Counted from the first letter of the stretch, positions 1 through 9,890 are shown. The stretch is DNA of 64,000 nt from JAGNRR01 sp965230665 (GCA_965230665.1 CBDDLM010000004.1:124001-188000); one strand, 5' to 3'. Numbers and translations: made by a program. Notes: generated by a model from the letters alone, not told the origin.

Positions 1-1
1 T

Positions 2-958
2 TCTACAGTTTTTGACAAAAACCTCGAAACCTTTTTAGGTTCACTGCATAGTCTAGTTTTCTTTCATGAAACGACAGGGCAAGCCGAAAGTCGAGAGGCC
101 AAAAGAGTAAAAGAATTAATAAAAAAAGCTAGAAACTTCTTATTGGAGAAATGCTTAAACGAGGTCAATAGAAATAATGAAAATGACATTGAACTAGTCA
201 ATCTCTACAAAACCTTTTACCGCAAACTTCTTTACAGAAATGCAAACTTACCAAAGCCAAGTATTTTTACTACTAACTATGATTTATACTCTGAAATAGC
301 ACTTGACAGTCTTGGAATTCATTATGTTAATGGTTTTTCGGGTGGAATAAAAAAATATTTCAATCCAACTATTTTCAACTACGCATTAGCTGAAAGAATG
401 GACTTATCTCAAGGTAAATGGAGTGTTATTGATAATTTCATTTATTTATATAAAATCCATGGTTCTATTAATTGGATTCAGGACGAAGAGCAGACAAAGC
501 TATTCAGAGTAAGGGAAATTCAAGAAACAAGTTTTGAAGACTTAAAAAAGAAAGATGTAATAATGATACATCCTACCCCTTTGAAACAGAATGCAAGTAT
601 GGGAAGTCCATATTCAGACTTATTCCGTGAGTTTCAGAAAAAATTAATGCGTAATAATAATATCCTGATTACGCTTGGATATAGTTTTAGTGATGAACAT
701 ATAAATAACCTTATTTACCAGGCTTTTACAATTCCATCTTTCAGATTAATTGTCTTTGGAGACTATTCAAGCAGCGAAGAAATAAATAAACTCAAATCAT
801 TGAACGACCCAAGAATTTGGGTCGTAGGTGGAAAACTTGAAAGTGAAGAAAACTTACACTATTTCAAAGGCTTTGTTGAGAATATTTTACCTGATTTAAG
901 TAATGACGAAATAGACGATAAAATTGACAATGCTATTAAAACTCTTTTTCCTAGATAA
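2..958 (+). CDS. SIR2-like NADase domain protein, 5' end cut by window edge
   Basis: The reading frame is open from base 2, so the gene starts outside the window; the TTG at 143 is not a likely start because convincing protein sequence precedes it. Visible SIR2-family landmarks are TTNYD at 269-283, the likely catalytic His in KIHGSINW (codon 458-460), and the C-terminal block LGYSFSDEHINNLI near 675-715. The N-terminal GAG-S nucleotide-binding motif must lie upstream. In known families SIR2 domains of this kind cleave NAD+, and in defence systems they deplete NAD+ on phage infection. The stop codon overlaps the ATG of the HerA gene (TAATG), so the two are translationally coupled. The assignment to the SIR2-HerA defence system is inferred from motifs plus this coupling. 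Confidence 0.9.
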   Translation, partial: STVFDKNLETFLGSLHSLVFFHETTGQAESREAKRVKELIKKARNFLLEKCLNEVNRNNENDIELVNLYKTFYRKLLYRNANLPKPSIFTTNYDLYSEIALDSLGIHYVNGFSGGIKKYFNPTIFNYALAERMDLSQGKWSVIDNFIYLYKIHGSINWIQDEEQTKLFRVREIQETSFEDLKKKDVIMIHPTPLKQNASMGSPYSDLFREFQKKLMRNNNILITLGYSFSDEHINNLIYQAFTIPSFRLIVFGDYSSSEEINKLKSLNDPRIWVVGGKLESEENLHYFKGFVENILPDLSNDEIDDKIDNAIKTLFPR

Positions 959-3045
959 TGAATAGAGAAGATAAACAAAGAGTAATTGGAAAAGTAGTAG
1001 CTATAAATTCAGACAGGTTTTCTGTCGAATTATTAAGTGGTATTGACAATTTCAATATTAGTGGATTTGATGACATTCATTATTTTGCTCAATTAAATAG
1101 TTATGTTGTACTTCCTTATCAGAATTATTTTATTGTAGCAGAAGTTTCAGGCGTTCGAGAAAAAGATTTGAATGTTCCCTTTAGCAATCCCAAGGAACAA
1201 TTTTTAAGCAAGGTAAAAACAGGGAAATATTTAGAAATACTTCCTATCGGAACACTCAAACCACTTGAGGGTAATCCAGACCTATTTGAGTTTCAATTTG
1301 GTGTAAGTGTTTACCCAGCTTTATACACTGATGTTTTATACATAAAAGAAAAGGAACTTGACGCCATTTTTAATGTAAAAGAACAAACTGAAATCGTTTG
1401 TTCCAACCCAAATGAATGCAAAAAGCCTTGCGATTGTGAGAATAAAAGATACAAAACCCTCTCAATCGGTACTTCTACTATCTTTCCAGATTATGAAGTC
1501 AAAATTGACATCGATAAATTCTTTTCAGGTCATTCAGCTGTGCTAGGAAATACGGGAAGTGGAAAATCTTGTACGATATCTTCTATTCTACAATCCATTT
1601 ATAAGCTTTCTAGTTATAGTGCCGTTGGAAGTACTTTCGTTGTTTTTGACGTAAACGGAGAATATAAACAAGCATTTAGCGAAATCAATAACAATCAAGA
1701 CATTGAAGTATCTAATTTCAGTATTGATAGTGAAGAAAAAGATACAAAAGATTTTGTTTTACCACATTGGTTTTTGACAATAGATGAATGGGCACTATTA
1801 CTTCAAGCAACTGAAAAAACTCAACTGCCAATTCTCAGAAACGCTCTAGGGTTAGCAGCTATTTTTTCCACTGAAGAAAATGTAAATGAAATTAAAAATC
1901 ATATCCTAGCAACTTGCATTAGTGAGATTCTTCGAGATGAAACGAGTAGTCCATCAAAAAAGGACCGAATAATATCAATTCTTCAAAAGTTCAAGACAGA
2001 TGAAATAAACTTATCTAAGGAATTCACATATGTAGATGACGAAGGCAACCAACATACACAGATACAAATAGATAGAAACTATTATTTAGATATTACTGTT
2101 AGAAATTGTTTGACTGTCCATTTTGGAGAAATCAAAGGATTAATACAGTTAATCTCGTATTTGGAACAAACGGATGATGATGGTCTTCCTTTCTTTATTG
2201 TTGATGACTTCCAAATGCCATCCTACGAGAAATATCAGAGATTTTCATTTGACATTATTGAAGACGCTTTGGATTTAGCACTCTTATATGAAGAAGCCCA
2301 CGGAAACAGGCATATAAGAGATTACTGCTCTTCTTTGATAACAAGAGTCAAGAGTATAAAAGATAGGAAAGATTTTGGCTTTTTAAAACAAGACGATGGC
2401 GACATCAACTTGTATAAAAATCAGTTAATAGGTATTAATCAAAAAGAAACTAAAAAAACAAAACAAAGTCAAATAATAACAATAGATATTAGTGCAGTTG
2501 AAGACGAAATTGTTGAAGTCATCAGTTGTGTAATATCGCGTATTATTTATGAAAGCGTAAGAGAAATTGAGCCTAGAAATTCTTATCCAGTAAATTTAAT
2601 ATTGGAAGAAGCTCATAGATATATCTCTCGTAACCCAATGGGTTCATTTTTAAAGGCTAATAAGATATTTGACTTAATAGCCAAAGAAGGAAGAAAGTTT
2701 GGATTACTTCTACTTATTTCTTCCCAAAGACCTAGTGAGTTATCAAAAACCGTATTATCTCAATGTAGTAATTTTATAGTTCATAGAATTCAGAATCCAG
2801 AGGATTTATCACATATTAGGCAAATTACCCCACATATTTCTGAAACTATATTGAAAAGAATGCCTTCAATACCAACGCAAAACGCTTTGATTTTTGGTCA
2901 TTCCGTAAACTTACCTACTACTTTCAAAGTTCACGAGGCAAATCCATTACCGAAAAGCGACAATAATAGAATTAGTGAAAATTGGTTTAGAGAAAAAGGG
3001 TTTACAATAACGTCCTTGAATAAAAATAATAACGAAGAAGAATGA
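958..3045 (+). CDS. HerA-like hexameric ATPase/translocase of a SIR2-HerA defence pair
   Basis: A 695-residue protein with an N-terminal HAS-barrel-like region, then a FtsK/HerA-type ATPase core. Walker A is GNTGSGKS at residues 197-204. Walker B is LILEEAHRY, with acidic residues E550 and E551. A sensor-like SSQRPSELS and a SQCSNFIVHRIQNPED segment follow, as in DUF87/HerA proteins. HerA family members form DNA-bound hexamers; beside SIR2 genes they assemble with the NADase into an abortive-infection complex. The ATG overlaps the SIR2 stop by one base. An unusual feature is a four-Cys cluster (C148, C154, C158, C160) before the ATPase core, a possible metal site. Family assignment is firm; the anti-phage role is by architecture. 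Confidence 0.9.
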   Translation: MNREDKQRVIGKVVAINSDRFSVELLSGIDNFNISGFDDIHYFAQLNSYVVLPYQNYFIVAEVSGVREKDLNVPFSNPKEQFLSKVKTGKYLEILPIGTLKPLEGNPDLFEFQFGVSVYPALYTDVLYIKEKELDAIFNVKEQTEIVCSNPNECKKPCDCENKRYKTLSIGTSTIFPDYEVKIDIDKFFSGHSAVLGNTGSGKSCTISSILQSIYKLSSYSAVGSTFVVFDVNGEYKQAFSEINNNQDIEVSNFSIDSEEKDTKDFVLPHWFLTIDEWALLLQATEKTQLPILRNALGLAAIFSTEENVNEIKNHILATCISEILRDETSSPSKKDRIISILQKFKTDEINLSKEFTYVDDEGNQHTQIQIDRNYYLDITVRNCLTVHFGEIKGLIQLISYLEQTDDDGLPFFIVDDFQMPSYEKYQRFSFDIIEDALDLALLYEEAHGNRHIRDYCSSLITRVKSIKDRKDFGFLKQDDGDINLYKNQLIGINQKETKKTKQSQIITIDISAVEDEIVEVISCVISRIIYESVREIEPRNSYPVNLILEEAHRYISRNPMGSFLKANKIFDLIAKEGRKFGLLLLISSQRPSELSKTVLSQCSNFIVHRIQNPEDLSHIRQITPHISETILKRMPSIPTQNALIFGHSVNLPTTFKVHEANPLPKSDNNRISENWFREKGFTITSLNKNNNEEE

Positions 3046-3235
3046 TTATGCCAATGCCTAAAGTCATACCCGTTTGTTTAGTTAACTTAAAAAACTAGAC
3101 TTACGCCGCATATAATTAGTTGCTAAATATCCTCTATCATTCATGATAAAACAAACCCAAATTATACCTAATTAATCATTCATTTCTACTACTAAAGTGG
3201 TATATTATATAGACGCCTTAAGATCTTGGATTTTC

Positions 3236-3243
3236 TATATTTG
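3236..3243 (+). promoter_or_regulatory. Candidate -7 promoter element (TATATTTG)
   Basis: TATATTTG matches the Bacteroidota -7 consensus TAnnTTTG and lies about 80 bases before the ATG at 3322. No TTTG at 19-21 nt upstream is evident, so this is a partial match. The rest of the 3046-3321 gap holds no convincing gene. Confidence 0.35.
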
Positions 3244-3321
3244 GATAACAGTTATATGCTTGGTAAGTGTAAATACCACTTGAGAGTAAGGTCATATTAA
3301 AAATGCAAACTCCTCAAAAAC

Positions 3322-3960
3322 ATGAGCAAAAAAAAAGACGACAGAGCGACCGTAAAAGCGGCCAGAATCAATACTTGGGGTCGAGTAATTGCAGCCACCA
3401 TAGCACTAGTTGGAGTTTTTGTACTTTATGTCATTCGGAAACCAGAACCTTCAATTAGTCTAAAGAAGGAAAATAACTATGTATCAATTAAACGGTCTAA
3501 TGCTAGGAAAGTGGATATGCTTGAAGCAGAAAATAAGAACCCACTTTATGAAACGGGCAAAACAATCGAGCAGAATAAAACTGATAAAGCCAAAGCTGAA
3601 ATGCCCGTGACTTCAATAAATAAATCACCGAGTAGTTATGGGCCTGATGTAGTCATACCCAAAAAGAGTAAAACGTCACGTAGTGAAAATAAAACTGAGA
3701 TAAGACCTCCTTATAAAAAAAATAAAATAGAAACTACCATACTTTATAAAGGCAAACCTGTTAAGAACGCTTACTTTTCTATTAGAGACTGTTCTACTTG
3801 TAAATCAACTAAATCTGGAATCAATGGAATCGTAACAATAAGTGTTCCTGAAGAACTAATTAGAAGTGATAATGAACATGATTTTGATGTTTTCGCTGGA
3901 GATTCTTTGCTCTATAGTAGATCAATGAGATTCTCAAACCTAAACTTAAACAAATACTAA
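3322..3960 (+). CDS. Membrane-anchored protein with C-terminal beta-sandwich-like domain
   Basis: A 212-residue protein of unknown function. A basic N-terminus precedes one transmembrane helix at about residues 21-38, then a charged low-complexity linker (about 40-135). The C-terminal domain (about 137-212) has the ILYKGKPVKNAYFSI pattern of carboxypeptidase-regulatory/CNA-B-like beta sandwiches, with a CSTC pair. The topology suggests a cytoplasmic N-terminus and a periplasmic domain. The next gene begins 6 bases downstream and also carries beta-sandwich domains, so the two are probably one operon. It sits between SIR2-HerA and a PLD-like protein, but nothing in the sequence itself shows a defence role. 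Confidence 0.75.
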   Translation: MSKKKDDRATVKAARINTWGRVIAATIALVGVFVLYVIRKPEPSISLKKENNYVSIKRSNARKVDMLEAENKNPLYETGKTIEQNKTDKAKAEMPVTSINKSPSSYGPDVVIPKKSKTSRSENKTEIRPPYKKNKIETTILYKGKPVKNAYFSIRDCSTCKSTKSGINGIVTISVPEELIRSDNEHDFDVFAGDSLLYSRSMRFSNLNLNKY

Positions 3961-3966
3961 TTTCCT

Positions 3967-6360
3967 ATGAGAGCAATCAATATATTCCTATTCCTTCTCA
4001 TGCTTCCCATTATTACGCATTCACAAATTGTAAAACCTCAAATGGTTGGCAGAGTAATGGATAGCGATAACAGCGAAGGTATTGAGGGCGTTGAAGTACA
4101 ATTGCTAAATACAGGTGACATTGTATATACTGACCCTGAAGGTAAATTTAAATTCAAAAGCAATAAAGGGTTTAATGTAGGCGAACCCAATTACTCTTTT
4201 AATCTTCAAAAGAAAGGTTATATAACTGTAAGTAACACAAACAATAAAGTCGTCTTTAGTTCAGGGGCAATCGACAACCTTTTAATGAAAAAAGACATCA
4301 ACAAGCACTTATGGATCACCGTACTTGATGGCAAAACTGGAAATTTCTTGGAACATGTAAATATCAATATTCGAGGAGATATAAAACAAACGAATTCCTT
4401 CGGGAAGGTAAATTTTGATTTGTCTCAATTTGGAGCTAGGAAAGTCAAAGCAAGCCTTTCAAAGGAATGTTACAAAGACCTAATTACAGAAATAGACAAT
4501 AAGGGGGAGGCTTATTTAAGGCTAACTCCGATTTGTCATCAGAAAGACAAATTGGTAGAAGGAATTAACCTCAGCACTGCAATGCAAACCTTAGATAGAG
4601 CAATGGCGGCAAGAGATGGTTCCAATCAAGGACAAGTCAAAGCAATAGAAACGCTATTACAAAATGGACATACGTATAACAACACAAATTTCATGGGTAT
4701 TGCCTTAGAAAACGCTAGGTTGACCAATACAAGCTTTAATTCTTGTGACTTCCGAACTTGCAATCTAAAAAAAACAACCTTTAAAGGATCAAAGGTTAAT
4801 AAAGCTAATCTGGGTTTTGCAAACCTTAGAGATGCCAATTTTAACAAGTGTATATCTACAAGTACGAAGTATCATTATGTCCAAGGGAGTAATAGCACAT
4901 TTCAAAATGCCAATCTTACAAATTCTTCTTTTTTTCTATCAGACTTATCTAAAGTAAATTTTTCAAGAGCCAACCTAACCAATGCAGCTTTTGCCTTTTG
5001 TGATTTGACCAATGCGAACTTCGAAAACGCCATCGTCAAGAATACAATTTTTTTTAACTGTATTCTGAATAAGGCTAGTTTTTCAAATGCCGACGTAGAA
5101 AATATTAATATAACTGGTTCTGTATCTAATTCTGTAGTTTTCTCGGGTAGCCAAATAAACGAATTAAAGAAATTATCGACTATACATTTTAGCAACTTAA
5201 GTATTCACACTAAAGACGCTAATGCTAAATACCCTAGGCAATATGCCGACTATCGCAATAACAAGTTGAGGCAACTATCTAATCGTACCCATTGGACTAT
5301 TGATAAATGGAACCAGAAATTAAGAGGAAATAAGGAAGTGGTTGGCCCTTTAGACTATTATTCAGTATCGGAATATTCTACGCAAATTAAAGAACGAATC
5401 GTTTTTGATAACGACTTTTGGTACACTGGAGGACGAGCATCGGAAATAACCAATTGGTTAGATTCATTTATTAAATACATTTTCAAGGAAACTATCTCTC
5501 AATCATTAATCGTTGGAGATATCACTAAGGGAAAGAAATTCATTGAATCAATGGCACGAAATATCAAAAATATAACAGGCCCGAAAGAGGTTTTCCTAAA
5601 TAACGATGCCAGCATAGTAATGCACAAACATAGCGGTCTAGATCCTGTTAATCGAGGAGGAATAACCTTCGATAGGCCTGAAGACTGGTGGACACTTTTT
5701 AGCATTTACAGATGTAAAAATGAGAAGAAAGATAATTATTCAAGTAGCAATTCATATCCAAAGATATTTCCCAAAACATGTAAATGTAATAGCTCTACCC
5801 CTTATATACATTCCAAATATTATAAAAAATTTGTAGAAGAAAGAGCTAAAGTCTTTAAGGCAAGAATGTTGATCTCTAGAGAGTCGTTTAGAATCCAGCG
5901 TTCTGAGTTAACTAGGCTTATCAAACGACACAATGAGAATAAAACGGACACATTAAGCATATCTCCATTCGCAATTCTGCAATATGACCCACGATTAGAT
6001 AATGCACATAAGGTACAAGCCACGAATGAAATTAGATCCAGATTCGTAGATAAAATGAATACAAAACAAGCTGTATTTAGTAAAGAAGATCCTAAACAAT
6101 ATATTCAACTTAGTGCCTACGGCGAGATCTTGGTTAAACTCCCCATTAATAGAGAAAAATACTATTTTACTCTTTCTGACAAGGTCAAGAAGCTTCTAGA
6201 TTATAAAGGCAATGAAGTTTCGTACCATCTAGATTTTAAATTTAAGTTGAACAAAATTAAAGCATCAAATGATAGACTCGTAATCCACGCCGAACCAATT
6301 GAGGCTTCTATAACCTTAGAAAATGAAGTAATATGGAAAGGGAATCTTTCGGTAAAATAG
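3967..6360 (+). CDS. Secreted pentapeptide-repeat protein with N-terminal carboxypeptidase-regulatory-like domains
   Basis: A 797-residue protein. The first 19 residues are a signal peptide ending near THSQ. Two beta-sandwich regions follow: a carboxypeptidase-regulatory-like domain (about 24-95, with MVGRVMDSDNSEGIEGVEV) and a second one around 112-170. Residues about 238-386 are pentapeptide repeats with the A(N/D)LxX pattern (ENARL, KANLG, FANLR, DANFN, NANLT, RANLT), interrupted by non-repeat inserts. The remaining 400 residues match no family I recognise. Pentapeptide repeats fold as a right-handed beta helix. Export is unusual for a pentapeptide protein in a defence neighbourhood. Probably co-transcribed with the membrane protein 6 bases upstream. 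Function unknown. Confidence 0.8.
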   Translation: MRAINIFLFLLMLPIITHSQIVKPQMVGRVMDSDNSEGIEGVEVQLLNTGDIVYTDPEGKFKFKSNKGFNVGEPNYSFNLQKKGYITVSNTNNKVVFSSGAIDNLLMKKDINKHLWITVLDGKTGNFLEHVNINIRGDIKQTNSFGKVNFDLSQFGARKVKASLSKECYKDLITEIDNKGEAYLRLTPICHQKDKLVEGINLSTAMQTLDRAMAARDGSNQGQVKAIETLLQNGHTYNNTNFMGIALENARLTNTSFNSCDFRTCNLKKTTFKGSKVNKANLGFANLRDANFNKCISTSTKYHYVQGSNSTFQNANLTNSSFFLSDLSKVNFSRANLTNAAFAFCDLTNANFENAIVKNTIFFNCILNKASFSNADVENINITGSVSNSVVFSGSQINELKKLSTIHFSNLSIHTKDANAKYPRQYADYRNNKLRQLSNRTHWTIDKWNQKLRGNKEVVGPLDYYSVSEYSTQIKERIVFDNDFWYTGGRASEITNWLDSFIKYIFKETISQSLIVGDITKGKKFIESMARNIKNITGPKEVFLNNDASIVMHKHSGLDPVNRGGITFDRPEDWWTLFSIYRCKNEKKDNYSSSNSYPKIFPKTCKCNSSTPYIHSKYYKKFVEERAKVFKARMLISRESFRIQRSELTRLIKRHNENKTDTLSISPFAILQYDPRLDNAHKVQATNEIRSRFVDKMNTKQAVFSKEDPKQYIQLSAYGEILVKLPINREKYYFTLSDKVKKLLDYKGNEVSYHLDFKFKLNKIKASNDRLVIHAEPIEASITLENEVIWKGNLSVK

Positions 6361-6467
6361 AGAAGAGCAAATTACTAAAGCGAACAATTGTTCCTTTCGA
6401 CATTAATGAATCTATTCATAAAATTGTTTACATCCTATCTTCTTAGCAACCAACATTGATACTGAAA

Positions 6468-9400
6468 ATGAGAAAAGAAGCATTGAGATTAACCGATGAA
6501 GTTATCAAAGACAAAAGAATGTCTCCCCTTCTGGATATTGGCTCAAAGGTTCTTTTTCAGATTTGGGTATTGGAGATTAAAAATCTGTTGGACTCAAAAA
6601 AGGTTTACAGAATCATTTACGGTTGGTGTATTTTAACTACAAAAGAAGAAATATCGACCAAAGTTACATGTCGCAAAGAATTCTCTTGCATATTAAAAAC
6701 AGAAGACATTGAATATTCCATTAATAAATTAAACGTATTCAACACAGCTGAAACCATTACCAGAATACTGAACAATTTATTGCTCGGCGATAGTTTTTTA
6801 GTTGCTTCAAAAAAGCAAAAATTAAACGTTGAAGACATCAATTTTGATGTAGGGCTACCTATTAAAGACATCATAATAAGACCTATAATATTTAATGAAA
6901 CAAATGCGTTAGTCTCTAGGAATCCATACGAGAAAAATGTTCTAACTAGTCCATATAAAGAAGTTCCATCTTTCTCATTAATAATAACAAACTTAAATAA
7001 AGAAAACGCTTTAAAGGATGATTCAGGAATATTTTATGACAAATTTGAACAGCTTACACTAAAATTACTTCAATACTTACAGGAAGAAACAACTTTACCT
7101 TTTAAGAAATCCAGTAGCGCAAGATTCGGGAATATTGAACTTATAAACACACAGTGCACGGATGCATTTGAAGTACATAATGTATGGCACGAGTGCATTA
7201 AAGAAGAAGTAAGTATCGATTATAGAAAAGAAACTTGTTGCAAAAAAGTAAAAATAACAATTCAACCTAATACACACACTTGTAATAAGGGATTATTGGT
7301 CAATTGTTTCCTCTTAAATGGAGAACAAGTAATTCTTGATGAATGCAAAAATATATTTCATAATACAAACTCCATAGCCTCAGTAGAGTTTGAAAGTGCT
7401 GAACCTATTGGAAAGGTTGCTATTAGTATTTGGAAAGAGGATAACGGTTTTTTTCAAATATGGTATAAAAATTCAGCAGTACTTCTAAGAGAGTTTACCA
7501 CCAATATGGGGATTATAGGTACAAACGGAATTGTAAAATCACCTTGGTTAAACATTATTAAGGGTTCCAACTCAAAAACTAAAAAGCAAGTAGAAAAAGC
7601 AGAAAGAGTATCTAAAGTATCATATAATACAATGACCGTAGGAGGCTATAAACTAGATCCATGGGTAACATCCGACAGGAGTTTTTCTTCATTTGTCAGA
7701 AGATTATCCCCTGAAAAATCAAATGGAGAGTTTTTCTCCAAGGGTTGGAATGCCACAGAGCATTCACATGGAGCAATTTCTTTTTTGGAATGGTTTAAAA
7801 GGGTTACGGATAAAGCTCAAAAGGTTGTTATACAAGATCCTTATTACGATACTTTAGGGTTAGAATTTCTTGCTAGAACCACAAATGCCCAAACAGATTT
7901 TTCCATTTTAACTTGCACTCAAATTACGTCATTAGATGACTCAGATAACACTCTAAATGAACCTAATAGAGCAAAAAGATTAAAATCATTCATTAAATCA
8001 AATCCATCTTTGTTCAATAGTTTAAAACTCAGTATTTACGATGTTCGCAGTGTCGGAGGTGGAGACAATAGTTTGATACATGATAGATACATATTGGTTT
8101 TTGAAAATAATTACTTAACGACTGGCTTTAATCTTTCCAACTCAATTCAAGGAGCAACAAAAAAACATCCTTTACTAATCACTCCAATCCCATCCGATGT
8201 TTTGTTAAAAGTAAATAATTCAATTAATGAATTAATTAGAAAGACCCAAACTGGAACGGACAATGAGGTAATTTCATTATTTCAGTATGATAAGAATAAA
8301 GTCAAAACAGATTTTTACAAGGATGATATCGTTGCAGATGAGAGTATTTACCAAGAGTTAAAAGATAAACTTCTTTCTAAAGAACACATTAAAGAGGATA
8401 TTATAAGAAGTTTTATTTGCAGCGATTCTTATATCAATAAAGAGCGATTTTCTGTTTTCTGGTCGACTTTTGGATATTTTTTAGCTCATACCAATTATGA
8501 AGTTGAAATTATCTCAATGGTTAAAAGAATGATTGACTCTAATTTCACAAACAACCTCAGAAAGTACCTTGAAGATTCAGTAGATTCGGAATATCCATTA
8601 GGTTTTTTAGATAATACTGCTTTAAGAGAGAATGATTTTCGATTCTTATTCTCGGATACTTTTGATAAAATACTCAGAAAGAGTCTAAGAATTGAACGTC
8701 ACTTAGGCGCAACCTTTTCATCAGGTAATTGGGGTGTTCACTTCGGGGCTAATCTTTTATTACAAACTAATTTCAAAGAGTATTTGAAACTTATTAAACA
8801 CATCGAGAAACAATATTCGGAAAAAGGAAATATTGATTTAATGGATTCTCCATTACCAAAATTATCTTCTACAGTTTTTTCAAATTTATATAAATGTTTC
8901 TTTTGGCAATGGGATAACACGACTCTAGAAAAAGCTATAAAATGCGACATCAATTACATAAAAGCAATTAGCGCCTCTTCTTTGGTAATCCATGTCTTAT
9001 CGGAAAATAAAAATATCCATTGTTCTGAAGCTAAAGATTTATTGTTCAATAACTTTGCTACTGATGAGACATTAAGTGTCCTTGTAGCTTTCCTATTTGA
9101 GATAAAGTTTAAAGGATGCAACAATAGTTCGCTATTAGAATCAAAAACATTTGCTGCGATTTCCCAGTTATTAATAGAACATTTTACCGAAAACAGATTA
9201 AAGTATGTTATTAATGCTCTATTACATTCTTCATATCCTTCGGTAGAGAAAAAAATTACTGAATTAATATTTTTAAAACTTGAAGAACATAAAAAGATAA
9301 ACCAGAATGACATTTTTAGTTTTTGGTCAAATGAATTTCACAAAGCATTAGATGATTGTGAGAGCAAAACCGATTATAGTGGAATCTTGGATATTACTGG

Positions 9401-9734
9401 GTGGACTCTCCAAACCGTGGATAACAAAATCAAAAGTGATTTTATTCATCATCTGCAAAAAAAATATAAAAAGTACTATTATGAAATTATGACTCCATTT
9501 AGAAAAGGCACGTCTCCTTGGAATACAGCTTTCGAAAGAGTTTTGTTAATCAGGACAGTACTTGTTATTGCTGTTCTTTATGAAGCCAAAAATAAAAGTA
9601 AGTTCAATGAAAGAATGAAAGACCTAATAAAAGATATCGAAACTCTTGAAACCAAGTATCAATTTAAAATGAGATACAGTAAGGTTTATGCATTTTCTAA
9701 ACAAATGATAGATGAGTACAATAAGAACTACTAA
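6468..9734 (+). CDS. Large PLD-like (HDR motif) protein, candidate defence nuclease
   Basis: A 1088-residue protein from the ATG at 6468; an in-frame TTG at 6456 is less likely. No signal peptide or membrane segment is seen, so it should be cytoplasmic. The central region (about 430-600) looks like a phospholipase-D-type fold: VVIQDPYYD (D457) as a first strand and LIHDRYILVFENN (H538, D539, R540) in place of the classical HxK motif, followed by TTGFNLSNS. Such HDR variants are common in prokaryotic defence nucleases. Only one motif is present, so an active site might need a dimer. The C-terminal about 480 residues are helix-rich and unrecognised. It may belong to the VPA1262-type family, but I cannot confirm that. 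Strongly AT-rich, like the SIR2-HerA pair. Confidence 0.75.
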   Translation: MRKEALRLTDEVIKDKRMSPLLDIGSKVLFQIWVLEIKNLLDSKKVYRIIYGWCILTTKEEISTKVTCRKEFSCILKTEDIEYSINKLNVFNTAETITRILNNLLLGDSFLVASKKQKLNVEDINFDVGLPIKDIIIRPIIFNETNALVSRNPYEKNVLTSPYKEVPSFSLIITNLNKENALKDDSGIFYDKFEQLTLKLLQYLQEETTLPFKKSSSARFGNIELINTQCTDAFEVHNVWHECIKEEVSIDYRKETCCKKVKITIQPNTHTCNKGLLVNCFLLNGEQVILDECKNIFHNTNSIASVEFESAEPIGKVAISIWKEDNGFFQIWYKNSAVLLREFTTNMGIIGTNGIVKSPWLNIIKGSNSKTKKQVEKAERVSKVSYNTMTVGGYKLDPWVTSDRSFSSFVRRLSPEKSNGEFFSKGWNATEHSHGAISFLEWFKRVTDKAQKVVIQDPYYDTLGLEFLARTTNAQTDFSILTCTQITSLDDSDNTLNEPNRAKRLKSFIKSNPSLFNSLKLSIYDVRSVGGGDNSLIHDRYILVFENNYLTTGFNLSNSIQGATKKHPLLITPIPSDVLLKVNNSINELIRKTQTGTDNEVISLFQYDKNKVKTDFYKDDIVADESIYQELKDKLLSKEHIKEDIIRSFICSDSYINKERFSVFWSTFGYFLAHTNYEVEIISMVKRMIDSNFTNNLRKYLEDSVDSEYPLGFLDNTALRENDFRFLFSDTFDKILRKSLRIERHLGATFSSGNWGVHFGANLLLQTNFKEYLKLIKHIEKQYSEKGNIDLMDSPLPKLSSTVFSNLYKCFFWQWDNTTLEKAIKCDINYIKAISASSLVIHVLSENKNIHCSEAKDLLFNNFATDETLSVLVAFLFEIKFKGCNNSSLLESKTFAAISQLLIEHFTENRLKYVINALLHSSYPSVEKKITELIFLKLEEHKKINQNDIFSFWSNEFHKALDDCESKTDYSGILDITGWTLQTVDNKIKSDFIHHLQKKYKKYYYEIMTPFRKGTSPWNTAFERVLLIRTVLVIAVLYEAKNKSKFNERMKDLIKDIETLETKYQFKMRYSKVYAFSKQMIDEYNKNY

Positions 9735-9890
9735 CTCATTTCTTTAATTCAAGCGGAGTAATATGTGCTTCTTTAGGACATCCATTAGAGAAAATCTGCT
9801 TATTTCGAAGCAGTTGACATAAAACTTTGTTTTTTCTGTCACATTTCTATCCTATCCACTTTTAATGAACTAGACGCCCTATTTTCGTGA

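Noticed and set aside
143..958. TTG at 143 as the start of the SIR2-like gene
   Set aside because: Clear protein sequence precedes it in frame (LETFLGSLHSLVFF), so the gene is truncated by the window edge instead.
6382..6393. 12-base palindrome GAACAATTGTTC before the PLD-like gene
   Set aside because: Short and AT-rich, not placed over any promoter element I can recognise; may be chance.
9798..9820. CTGCTT/AAGCAG hairpin after the PLD-like gene as a terminator
   Set aside because: Six-base stem without a following T run; not convincing.
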